Source: CPC320 sp002684375 | GTDB taxonomy: Bacteria; Pseudomonadota; Alphaproteobacteria; Rhodobacterales; Rhodobacteraceae | Assembly (NCBI GenBank): GCA_965662545.1 | Contig: CBFIHZ010000018.1 | Span: forward strand, 1-64,000 | DNA: 64,000 nucleotides | Direction of reading: 5' to 3' | Part shown: positions 54,840 to 63,100 of the stretch, in pieces | Layout: each line of letters opens with the position of its first letter | Numbering within the stretch: the stretch's first letter is position 1 | Made by a program: the position numbers and the translations under genes | The notes under the pieces: model-generated | Told to the model about the DNA's origin: nothing | What the model saw: only the letters and a program-made list of their open reading frames with translations | Database searches by the model: none

Positions 54840-56047
54840 GCCGGGCATTTTTGCTGGTGATGGATTCGGTGGGTTGTGGCGGAGCCCCTGATGCGGATCA
54901 ATATTTCAATGGGTCTTATCCCGATAGTGGTGCCAATACGCTGGCCCATATCGCGCAGGCCTGCGCCGCGGGACAGGCCGATATTGGGCGCAGGGGGCCG
55001 CTGGCAGTCCCAACGTTAGATGGATTGGGGTTGGGGGCCGCAGTGCGCATGGCCTCAGGGGAGGCCATGCCCGGGTTGACCGTTTCGCCAAGGGGGCTTT
55101 GGGGCGCGGCAACAGAGCACTCGGCAGGCAAAGATACCCCGACCGGGCATTGGGAACTGGCAGGGCTCAGAGTTCCTTGGGCATGGCACTATTTCCCCGA
55201 TACTATCCCTGCTTTTGGTGCCGGTCTCGTGGCACAAGTCTGCGAGATGGCAGGCACGGCAGGAATATTGGGCAATTGTCATGGGTCGGGCATGCAAATG
55301 ATTGCCGAGCACGGAGCCGAGCATCTGCATTCGGGATGGCCAATTTGTTATACCTCGGCCGACAGCGTGTTTCAGATTGCGGCCCATGAGGATAGGTTTG
55401 GTCTGAAGCGGTTACACGCGCTTTGCGCTGCGCTGGCACCACGCCTGCACCAAATGCATGTCGGCCGGGTGATTGCCCGCCCCTTCACCGGCTCTGTAGA
55501 GACGGGTTTCCAGCGTACTGGTAACCGGCGTGATTATGGGATTGCACCACCCACACCGACCCTGATGGACTGGGTGCAGGCGGCGGGCGGACAGGTCCAT
55601 GCTATCGGTAAAATTGGAGATATTTTTTCGATGAGCGGGATTGATACGCTACACACAGGCACAGATCAGGCGTTGATGCGGCATCTGTTTCAGGCGGTGG
55701 AAAGCGCCGAAGATGGGTCATTGACCTTTGCAAACTTTGTCGAGTTTGACAGCCTTTATGGGCACCGGCGCGATGTTTCGGGCTATGCTCTAGCTCTGGA
55801 ATGGTTTGATACGCAACTGGGGTCGCTGCTGCCTCGACTGCGTGGAGACGATTTTTTGCTGATCACCGCTGATCATGGTAATGATCCCACATGGCATGGC
55901 ACTGATCACACCCGTGAACGGGTGCCGGTACTGGGGGTTGGCCGGCCGGCCGCGGCCATCGGTCTGGTCAATTTTGAGGATGTCGCGGCGAGTATTGCAG
56001 CGCACCTCGGGGTCGCGTCACAGGGGGGTGGAAAGAGTTTTTTATGA
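54836..56047 (+). CDS. deoB: Phosphopentomutase
   Basis: A 403-residue alkaline-phosphatase-fold mutase starting with GTG at 54836. The N-terminal metal/phosphoryl site reads LLVMDSVGCGGAPDA, with GKDTPTGHWE in the middle and DHGNDPTWHGTDHTRE at the C-terminus. Interconverts (deoxy)ribose 1- and 5-phosphates. Overlaps deoA and, through ATGA, add. Confidence 0.95.
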   Translation: MSRAFLLVMDSVGCGGAPDADQYFNGSYPDSGANTLAHIAQACAAGQADIGRRGPLAVPTLDGLGLGAAVRMASGEAMPGLTVSPRGLWGAATEHSAGKDTPTGHWELAGLRVPWAWHYFPDTIPAFGAGLVAQVCEMAGTAGILGNCHGSGMQMIAEHGAEHLHSGWPICYTSADSVFQIAAHEDRFGLKRLHALCAALAPRLHQMHVGRVIARPFTGSVETGFQRTGNRRDYGIAPPTPTLMDWVQAAGGQVHAIGKIGDIFSMSGIDTLHTGTDQALMRHLFQAVESAEDGSLTFANFVEFDSLYGHRRDVSGYALALEWFDTQLGSLLPRLRGDDFLLITADHGNDPTWHGTDHTRERVPVLGVGRPAAAIGLVNFEDVAASIAAHLGVASQGGGKSFL

Positions 56048-57030
56048 ATATTTCTCACCTTGCTAAGGTAGAATTGCACCTGCATTTGGAAGGGGCCGCA
56101 CCCCCAGCGTTTATCCGCCAGTTGGCGTATGAAAAAAAAGTTGATATCGGCGGTATTTTCGCCCCCGATGGGCGCTATGCTTTTGGTGGTTTCACCGAAT
56201 TTCTTGCGGTTTATGAAGCGGCGACACAGGTGTTGCAAAGCCCCGAGGATTTTCACCGCTTGACCTTAGCGGTTTTGGCTGAATGTGCGGCCAATGACGT
56301 GATCTATGTCGAAAGTTTTTTGTCGCCGGAGTTTTGTGGTGGCGGAGATCTTTCCGCTTGGCGCGAATATTTGCAAGCCATCCGTGAGGCCGCTGCGCAA
56401 GCCGAGGCGCAGCACGGCATCCTCATGCGTGGCATTCCGACCTGTATCCGCCATCTCGGACCTGAGCGCGCCAAGCTCACAGCGCGGTGCGCAGCAGAGA
56501 CAGCAGACGATTGGATCGTCGGCTTTGGTATGGGCGGCGACGAGATGCAAGGCCGGCAAGATGATTTTGCCTATAGCTTTGATATGGCGCACGAGGCCGG
56601 GCTACATTTGACCAGCCACGCGGGCGAATGGGGCGGCGCCGCGTCAGTTTGGCAGGCAATAGATGGTCTCAGGGTGGTTCGTATTGGGCACGGTGTGCAG
56701 GCGATAGAAGATCCAGCATTGGTGAAAGAACTGGTTGCCCGTGAAATTGTGCTTGAGGTTTGCCCTGGGTCGAATGTGGCGTTGGGTGTGACAAAGACAC
56801 TGGCAACACATCCCATCCGAGCGCTGCGCGAGGCTGGTGTCAAAGTGACGGTATCGACAGATGATCCCCCGTTTTTCTCTACGACAATGCGGCAGGAATA
56901 CCAAAGCCTTGCCGAAGCGTATGACTGGACGGCAGACGATTTCCGTGATTTGAATGCGACAGCGGCCGCGGCTGCATTTTGCGATGAGGGGACCCGCGGT
57001 CGGGTGCTTGAAAAACTGGAGCTCCCATGA
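56044..57030 (+). CDS. add: Adenosine deaminase
   Basis: A 328-residue zinc hydrolase. KVELHLHLEGA (zinc His pair), TSHAGEWGG (zinc His and catalytic Glu), and VSTDDPPFFSTT (metal-binding Asp). Converts adenosine to inosine. Its ATG overlaps the deoB stop and its stop overlaps the upp start, so expression is coupled. Confidence 0.94.
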   Translation: MNISHLAKVELHLHLEGAAPPAFIRQLAYEKKVDIGGIFAPDGRYAFGGFTEFLAVYEAATQVLQSPEDFHRLTLAVLAECAANDVIYVESFLSPEFCGGGDLSAWREYLQAIREAAAQAEAQHGILMRGIPTCIRHLGPERAKLTARCAAETADDWIVGFGMGGDEMQGRQDDFAYSFDMAHEAGLHLTSHAGEWGGAASVWQAIDGLRVVRIGHGVQAIEDPALVKELVAREIVLEVCPGSNVALGVTKTLATHPIRALREAGVKVTVSTDDPPFFSTTMRQEYQSLAEAYDWTADDFRDLNATAAAAAFCDEGTRGRVLEKLELP

Positions 57031-57659
57031 GTGAAAATCTTACAATCGTTTCGCATCCTTTGGTACAGCATAAATTGACCTTGATGCGCGAAAAACAGAC
57101 ATCAACAGCGGTTTTTCGGCAATTACTGCGTGAAATCAGCCAGTTGCTAGCCTATGAGGTGACCCGTGGTTTACCAATGACCACCAAGGTCATTGAAACT
57201 CCGATGGAGCAGATGGACGCGCCGGTGCTTGATGGCAAGAAGCTGGCGCTGATTTCTATTCTGAGGGCTGGCAACGGTTTGCTGGATGGCGTGCTTGAAT
57301 TGGTGCCCTCGGCGCGTGTCGGGTTTGTTGGTCTATACCGCGATGAGGAGACGCTGCAGCCGGTGCAATATTATTTCAAGGTGCCGGAATCGATGCAGGA
57401 CCGTTTGGTAATTGCGGTGGACCCGATGCTGGCGACGGGCAATTCCTCAGTGGCGGCGGTGGATTTGCTCAAGCAATCTGGTGCAACAAACATCCGGTTT
57501 TTATGCTTATTGGCCTCGCCAGAAGGTGTGGCGCGGATGGCTGAGGCCCACCCCGACGTTCCCATCGTGACGGCGGCATTGGATTCGCACCTGAATGAAA
57601 AAGGCTATATCGTGCCGGGGTTAGGTGATGCTGGTGACCGTATGTTTGGCACAAAATAA
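57027..57659 (+). CDS. upp: Uracil phosphoribosyltransferase
   Basis: A 210-residue type I PRTase. SILRAGNGLLDGVLELVP and the PRPP loop VDPMLATGNSSVAAVD are intact. Makes UMP from uracil and PRPP. GGAG lies upstream within add. Last gene of the cdd-deoA-deoB-add-upp operon; GGCTG/CAGCC and a T run at 57682-57714 may terminate it, though a SPOR gene starts soon after. Confidence 0.95.
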   Translation: MSENLTIVSHPLVQHKLTLMREKQTSTAVFRQLLREISQLLAYEVTRGLPMTTKVIETPMEQMDAPVLDGKKLALISILRAGNGLLDGVLELVPSARVGFVGLYRDEETLQPVQYYFKVPESMQDRLVIAVDPMLATGNSSVAAVDLLKQSGATNIRFLCLLASPEGVARMAEAHPDVPIVTAALDSHLNEKGYIVPGLGDAGDRMFGTK

Positions 57660-57723
57660 TTGCGTCTTAGCTTTACACAATGGCTGATTTGTTGCAGCCT
57701 GTAGGCACTTTTTTGGGGTCGCC

Positions 57724-58578
57724 ATGACGTTAGCGCGCGCAATCTTTCGGACGTTTTTGATACTACAGCTTTGTCTTTGGTGTCATATTGCGGTGGCCAT
57801 AACCGGTGAAAGCAATCCGGCAGAACTGCCGCCGGAAGACTTTAGCGCCAATACATATATCGATAGCCGCGGATGTTTATACATCCGGGTGGTGTTTGAT
57901 GACGTCTTGCATTGGGCACCTCGGGTCGCAAAGACCCGAGTGCCGGTTTGCGGTCTTCCCCCGACGTTTGGCAAACCAGCCGCAGAGTCACTGGGACTTG
58001 ATCCTGTGATGCCGGTCCCTGCGCCGACCTTGCAGGATGTTGCTGTTTCAAAAAAGAAAACTGGTGTGACACCTATCTCTGAGACGGCTGCTGTATCCCA
58101 AGTGGCACCCCCGACAACTGGAAAGCCAGCGACAACTAAAAAGGCAGAAACAACCGAAAAGCCAGAAACAACTGAAAAATCAGAGAGCACCAAAACTCCG
58201 GCGATTGCCCAAACCCCAGAGATCACCCGAAAGCCTGAAGTCAAGGCAGAGGCAGGGTCTCGGAATATGCCATTGGGATATGCCACCGCTTGGCAGGATC
58301 AACCCATTCAACCCTGTGGGACAAACTGCTCTCGAAATGCAATAATGGGGACTTTAAAATTTGTTCAGGTTGCGACGTTTGCCGTTAAAGCTAACGCTGA
58401 CCAGACTGCCGCAAAACTGAAAGCCTTGGGTTTGCCGGTTGTGATCAAAAGAAGTAAAATCAAGGGCCGGATATATTGTGTGGTCTTAACTGGTCCGTTT
58501 GAAAAGAAACTTAGTTTGATGGCAGCGCTGAAAACCACGCGGAAAGCCGGGTTTAAAGATGCTTTTCCCCGTCGGTAA
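57724..58578 (+). CDS. SPOR domain protein with signal peptide and low-complexity linker
   Basis: A 284-residue protein. Signal or anchor at residues 5-25 (ARAIFRTFLILQLCLWCHIA). A Thr/Lys/Glu/Pro repeat region (TTEKPETTEKSES and similar) spans about 125-180. The C-terminal ~75 residues (FVQVATFAVKANADQTAAKL ... YCVVLTGPFEK) are a SPOR domain, which binds denuded septal peptidoglycan. Probably a cell-envelope protein. Four paired cysteines (PVCGLP, QPCGTNC) may form disulphides. Confidence 0.83.
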   Translation: MTLARAIFRTFLILQLCLWCHIAVAITGESNPAELPPEDFSANTYIDSRGCLYIRVVFDDVLHWAPRVAKTRVPVCGLPPTFGKPAAESLGLDPVMPVPAPTLQDVAVSKKKTGVTPISETAAVSQVAPPTTGKPATTKKAETTEKPETTEKSESTKTPAIAQTPEITRKPEVKAEAGSRNMPLGYATAWQDQPIQPCGTNCSRNAIMGTLKFVQVATFAVKANADQTAAKLKALGLPVVIKRSKIKGRIYCVVLTGPFEKKLSLMAALKTTRKAGFKDAFPRR

Positions 58579-58603
58579 CACCCCCTACGCCGGGTAGATC
58601 GGC

Positions 58604-59629
58604 TCAGTACCCACAGATATTCTGCACCCTAACCCAGTTGGCGTCTGATAGCACAGTTGGTGTGTTAGTTCCGTGAAATGGATCGGCCTCTATCAGGGCA
58701 AGGCTCAAGTCTCCGGCTGTGTCCAAAGCATAGCCATAGGGGGAGGAATGGACTTTGGCCGCTTTGAAACTGGCCAATAAAGCCTCTTGGCTGGCCTCGC
58801 GCTGCGGGGCTGTGAGGGTGAATTCTGCAAAGGCTTTAAGGCTTGCATTTCCGACCATGCCGGTGGTTAGCAATCTGAATGTTTCGATCGTACCAGCATG
58901 TTTTAGCAACTTTCTGAGTGGGTCCTCTTGTGCCATGCGGGTGACCTCGGCAAGAATATACCCGGCCAGAACTTCGGGTACTTCGGGATCTTCGGTTAAG
59001 GCGCGGCCCACCAATATGCGCCGCCCGGGCAGATGCAGCGTTCCGTCTAAAGAAGATGGCACCACGGTCAGCCGGAGGTCGTCGGCCTGCCCGAACAGGC
59101 GCTTTGATAAGACATTAAGCGATGTCAATCCGGCTGGGTCGTCACACGGGGTTCCGGTCATTGTTTTGATATGGGTCAGCAGTGCATTGCCTATTTGCGC
59201 CCGTTTTGCCTCGGGGACGATGCTTAAAGTATGGGTCAATATGGCGTTTGGCAGCCAGAAGACGCCCAGAGCCAGAACTGTGACAAGCGACAGCAGCAAA
59301 ATCCCAACCCGTAATCGGCCTTTGCGCGGCCGTCTCTTGGCAATATTGGCGCGCAGCTTTTCAATGGCCTCGACCATTTCGGCTGCGTCATCCGAAAATT
59401 CCAGCGTTTCACTAGGGTCGCCATCGGGGTGGAAAACTGCCGGAGACACGGCGGGATTGGCCCGCACCACTGCCGCCAAAGACCAATGGGTCAGAGCCTG
59501 ATCATTGATGGTTGCGATGACTAAAGTTGCGTCGCCGATAGAGACGATCACTTCACGCCGTTGCGCGTCTAAGGTTGGACGCCAGAGGGCGGTTGCCTCA
59601 AGTCTGCTATATTGCGTCAGGGCTGTCAT
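58604..59629 (-). CDS. Membrane protein resembling an M48 metallopeptidase without its zinc histidines
   Basis: A 341-residue protein. A cytosolic ~100-residue part with a basic end precedes one membrane helix at about 106-127. The following part reads LHLPGRRILVGRALTEDPEVPEVLAGYILAEVTRMAQEDP, in parts like the M48 core (LPGG.I.V..GLL......ELAGVLAHEIAHV..RHP), but the HExxH site is AEVTR (227-231): Glu kept, both His lost. It ends in VQNICGY, with cysteines at 162 and near the C-terminus. Possibly a binding or regulatory pseudo-enzyme. The M48 link is my pattern judgement. Confidence 0.5.
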   Translation of the reverse strand: MTALTQYSRLEATALWRPTLDAQRREVIVSIGDATLVIATINDQALTHWSLAAVVRANPAVSPAVFHPDGDPSETLEFSDDAAEMVEAIEKLRANIAKRRPRKGRLRVGILLLSLVTVLALGVFWLPNAILTHTLSIVPEAKRAQIGNALLTHIKTMTGTPCDDPAGLTSLNVLSKRLFGQADDLRLTVVPSSLDGTLHLPGRRILVGRALTEDPEVPEVLAGYILAEVTRMAQEDPLRKLLKHAGTIETFRLLTTGMVGNASLKAFAEFTLTAPQREASQEALLASFKAAKVHSSPYGYALDTAGDLSLALIEADPFHGTNTPTVLSDANWVRVQNICGY

Positions 59630-59718
59630 AAAGAGTTATCTGGGTTCTGGTTTTTCTTAGGCCCTCTATACACGGGCGCCTAGGCCGCGGCAATCACGCC
59701 GCCAGTCAAGCTAGGTGA

Positions 59719-61344
59719 TCACAGTGTTTTCGCAAAATTACGCAATTCGAATTTTTGAATTTTGCCGGTAGAGGTTTTTGGCAGCTCCTGAAAGATGATC
59801 GTCTTGGGAGTTTTGAACCCTGCGAGTAAGCTTCGGGCGTGGGCAACCAAATCATCATGTGCGACGGTTGCATTGTCTTTCAACTCGACAAAGGCGCAGG
59901 GCACTTCCCCCCATTTGTCATCTGGTTTGGCAACGACAGCACAAAGTGATACGGCGGGATGTGCCATCAAAACGCCTTCAACCTCAACAGAACTGATGTT
60001 TTCACCTCCGGAAATAATAATATCTTTGGCCCTGTCGGCAATCTGAATATAGCCGTTGGGATGCTGAACCGCCAGATCGCCTGAGTGGAAATACCCGCCT
60101 GACAACTCTTTCAAGGTGGCCTCGGGGTTTTTGAAATACCCTTTCATTACTGGGTTCCCACGGATCATGATCTCGCCTTGGGTGGTGCCATCCATCGGCA
60201 CTTGCTGCATGTTTTCATCCAGTACTGTGACGTCTTCCATCATTGGCATCGCCACCCCTTGGCGCGCTTTAATGTTGGCTTTTTCCGCTTGAGCCAACAC
60301 GTCCCACGCCTCATCCCACAAGCATTCGGTAATATGGCCGTAGGTTTCGGTCAAGCCGTAGACCTGCGTGACATTAAAGCCGAGTGTTTCAATACTGGCC
60401 AATGTGGCAGGGGCAGGGGGGGCACCGGCGGTGAATACTTCGACCTGATGGTCAAAGCTGCGGCGGTCTTCTGGTTTTGCATTGACAATAAGATTAAGCA
60501 CGATGGGCGCCCCGCCAAAATGCGTGACCCTTTGGTCGGCAATGGCGTCATAAATCGCCTTGGCGCTGATATCGCGGCAGCACACGACTGTGCCGCCAAG
60601 GACGGGCATCATCCAAGTGTGGTTCCAACCGTTGCAGTGGAACAAAGGCACAATCGCCAGAAATACCGGGTTCAGCACCATGCGCCAGCTGATCACCGTG
60701 CCCATGGTCATCAAATATGCGCCGCGATGGTGGTATACCACGCCCTTAGGGCGCCCGGTGGTGCCGGAGGTATAGTTCAAAGCCAGACTTTCCCATTCGT
60801 CTTTTGGCATCATCCAAACGAAATCTGCACGGCCTTCTTGCAGCAGATCCTCATATTCGGGGTGGCGCCCGGTGGCGGGGTATCCCGCTTGCGGGTCGGC
60901 CACTTCGATCAGCTGCGGCTTTTCGCCATCCAACGCTGCGATGGCCGCCTCAGCCAGATCGATGAATTGTGTGTCAGCCAGTACCAATCGGGCGCCGCCG
61001 TGCCCAAGAATATAGGTCACCGTGCCAACATCAAGGCGGGTATTGATTGTGTTCAGCACCGCACCGCAGGCTGGAACGCCGAAATGCGCCTCAGCCTGAG
61101 CCGGCAGATTTGGGATCATGGTGGCCACCACATCGCCCGATCTTATGCCACGCTGGGTGAGGGCCGAGGCAAGGCGTGTCACACGGTCGTGATAGTCCCG
61201 ATAGTTTGTGCGGTGGTTGCCATAGCTTACTGCAAGTTTGTCCGGAAATACTTTCGCCGCCCGCTGTAGATGTGACAGCGGCGTGAGGGGGACATGGTTT
61301 GCGGCGCATTTCTCCAACCCGGTCTCATCCTTCATCCATCCCAT
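59719..61344 (-). CDS. AMP-dependent acyl-CoA synthetase
   Basis: GGGAG is well spaced (seven bases) for ATG 61344, so I prefer it to ATG 61350; 541 residues. ATP motif NYTSGTTGRPKGVVYHH, adenylate site VYGLTETYGHITECLWD, and the catalytic lysine in PKTSTGKIQKFELR. This subgroup includes medium-chain and aromatic acid ligases and proteins annotated as 3-methylmercaptopropionyl-CoA ligases in marine bacteria. The substrate cannot be decided from sequence. Confidence 0.88.
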   Translation of the reverse strand: MGWMKDETGLEKCAANHVPLTPLSHLQRAAKVFPDKLAVSYGNHRTNYRDYHDRVTRLASALTQRGIRSGDVVATMIPNLPAQAEAHFGVPACGAVLNTINTRLDVGTVTYILGHGGARLVLADTQFIDLAEAAIAALDGEKPQLIEVADPQAGYPATGRHPEYEDLLQEGRADFVWMMPKDEWESLALNYTSGTTGRPKGVVYHHRGAYLMTMGTVISWRMVLNPVFLAIVPLFHCNGWNHTWMMPVLGGTVVCCRDISAKAIYDAIADQRVTHFGGAPIVLNLIVNAKPEDRRSFDHQVEVFTAGAPPAPATLASIETLGFNVTQVYGLTETYGHITECLWDEAWDVLAQAEKANIKARQGVAMPMMEDVTVLDENMQQVPMDGTTQGEIMIRGNPVMKGYFKNPEATLKELSGGYFHSGDLAVQHPNGYIQIADRAKDIIISGGENISSVEVEGVLMAHPAVSLCAVVAKPDDKWGEVPCAFVELKDNATVAHDDLVAHARSLLAGFKTPKTIIFQELPKTSTGKIQKFELRNFAKTL

Positions 61345-61490
61345 TGCCATGCTCCCTGTTTGTGTTGCGTCTTCATTATAGCGTTGTTGCCCCGCTGTTG
61401 AGGCCGAACAATGCCCTGCATTTCGGGGTAAGAAAAGCCCTATGATGAGGGATTTTTATCTGTTTTTCATGGTTTCGTTAGTATGTCTGC

Positions 61491-62357
61491 TTACAGACAG
61501 GTTGCGAAGTCGGTGATGACCGGTTTCCAGTCGCATAGCGTTTGTAGCCGCGATGATTCCATTTGCTGATCCAGCATTGGCCCGTCTGCCCAAAACCCGT
61601 ATTTTTGACGCACAGTGGCGGCGGGTACGACTTTAAAACCGTTGGGGCTGCGGTATTTTTGCGCAATTGTCTTGGCGATTGTGTCAACCCGAACACCAAT
61701 TTGGGCACTGGCATTGAAATGGCCCGTCAACTTGGGTCGCTCAAGCAAAAGACGGTACGCCACTGCCAGATCATCGCGGTGGATAAGCGGCCAGCGCGTT
61801 GCTCTATCTCCCCAAATCTCGATCTGTTTGTGCTGCTTTGCACAGTCTATAAACCGGCTGAAGGCCCCGCCCTTCTGATGGTAGACCATAGCGGGATGCA
61901 TCACAGCTGTTGAAAACGCTTGGGTGTGCAGCAATTTCTCGCTGGTCTCTACCATCCAAAAAAAGGAAGGTATCGGTTGAAACTGGGTGGTCTCATTCGC
62001 AATCGAATTGCCGGTCGCGCCATAGAGCCAAACGCCCCCTGTATAAATCAGGCGGATTTTGCCATTTTTGCGCCCTAGCGCTTGGATTATCGCCTCCAGT
62101 GCCTTGCTTTCAACCTGCCCCATGTCTTCGGTAAAGGTTGCGGCGACTTGGATGATAGCATCGACGCGCCTGACGGATTGAACCCAGGCATCTGGCGCAC
62201 GTAAATCACCGCGTAATGGCGATGCGCCAAGCGCCTTTAGCATTGCCATTGATCTGGTGGAGCGGCTCAGGGCCAGAACTTTATGGCGATGTTTGATCAA
62301 TTCCCTGATCACAGCGGCGCCGATTAACCCTGTCCCGCCCAATATAAGAACGCGCAT
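61491..62357 (-). CDS. NAD(P)-dependent epimerase/dehydratase family protein
   Basis: A 288-residue extended short-chain dehydrogenase. GGTGLIGAAVIRELI is the dinucleotide-binding loop. The usual YxxxK is not clear: the segment near 130-145 reads FFWMVETSEKLL, so it may be an atypical member that binds NAD(P) without standard catalysis. It lies 24 bases after the AIG1-like gene on the same strand. Confidence 0.75.
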   Translation of the reverse strand: MRVLILGGTGLIGAAVIRELIKHRHKVLALSRSTRSMAMLKALGASPLRGDLRAPDAWVQSVRRVDAIIQVAATFTEDMGQVESKALEAIIQALGRKNGKIRLIYTGGVWLYGATGNSIANETTQFQPIPSFFWMVETSEKLLHTQAFSTAVMHPAMVYHQKGGAFSRFIDCAKQHKQIEIWGDRATRWPLIHRDDLAVAYRLLLERPKLTGHFNASAQIGVRVDTIAKTIAQKYRSPNGFKVVPAATVRQKYGFWADGPMLDQQMESSRLQTLCDWKPVITDFATCL

Positions 62358-62381
62358 TTAAACCTCTGCAGTTTGAAACGG

Positions 62382-63032
62382 TCATAGAAATTTTTGACCG
62401 ATCAGTCTGGGCAACAGCTTGCTGAACAGCCAGAAACCTGCATACATCATCAAGGCAGTGGCGATTGTAGTGGCATAAAATAGTGCCCTTTCCGTGAAAA
62501 TCATATCGTTAAGAAAGGGATATGGCAAACCCGAAGTCACGCTGCCAACGGGCTCAATATTGAAGGGCCCCACAATGGCTTCCGACCATATAATATAGGC
62601 GATACAAATCATAATGGTCATCAACACGCCTCGTAGGCTGTGCTTAAAAGACCGGTTCAGGAACAGCGCATCTATGATCATAAGCAATGGGCCGCAAAGA
62701 TGTAGATAATATTCCTGATGCCAAACAATGGGTCCGTTGCCATTCACCAGTGATGGATCAATAAAATACAGCTTCCAGTATAAAAACACAACCATGGCAT
62801 TGAGTACCGCCACCGATGAGACAAGAGAATTATGGGCGGGGGGCAGACCTTTGCGGCTGAGCGACAGCATTAACCACGCGACATAGACCGCGCCGGTGAG
62901 CCCCCAAAAGGTTAAATGGCGAAACTGCCACCCGACAGTATCATAATTGGTGGTGGTAAATTGATAGAGCCAATAGCCAAGCGCCAGAGAAAACACAAAA
63001 TAGCGAAAACGTAAAACAGACATATATGACAT
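62382..63032 (-). CDS. FAR-17a/AIG1-like six-helix membrane protein
   Basis: A 216-residue protein with about six hydrophobic helices. WQFRHLTFWGL and a later HQEYYLHLCGPLLMIIDALFL match the FAR-17a/AIG1 family, whose animal members are threonine hydrolases of fatty acid esters of hydroxy fatty acids; the expected catalytic pair would be Thr41 and His111. SGLPYPFLNDM in the C-terminal half also fits. Activity in bacteria is unknown to me. Probably co-transcribed with the epimerase. Confidence 0.65.
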   Translation of the reverse strand: MSYMSVLRFRYFVFSLALGYWLYQFTTTNYDTVGWQFRHLTFWGLTGAVYVAWLMLSLSRKGLPPAHNSLVSSVAVLNAMVVFLYWKLYFIDPSLVNGNGPIVWHQEYYLHLCGPLLMIIDALFLNRSFKHSLRGVLMTIMICIAYIIWSEAIVGPFNIEPVGSVTSGLPYPFLNDMIFTERALFYATTIATALMMYAGFWLFSKLLPRLIGQKFL

Positions 63033-63100
63033 TAAAATTCCCTGTCAGTCGAACCAGCCCCTGATTCCACTTTTTTATGTGGTGGCGGTTTGTAAGATGC

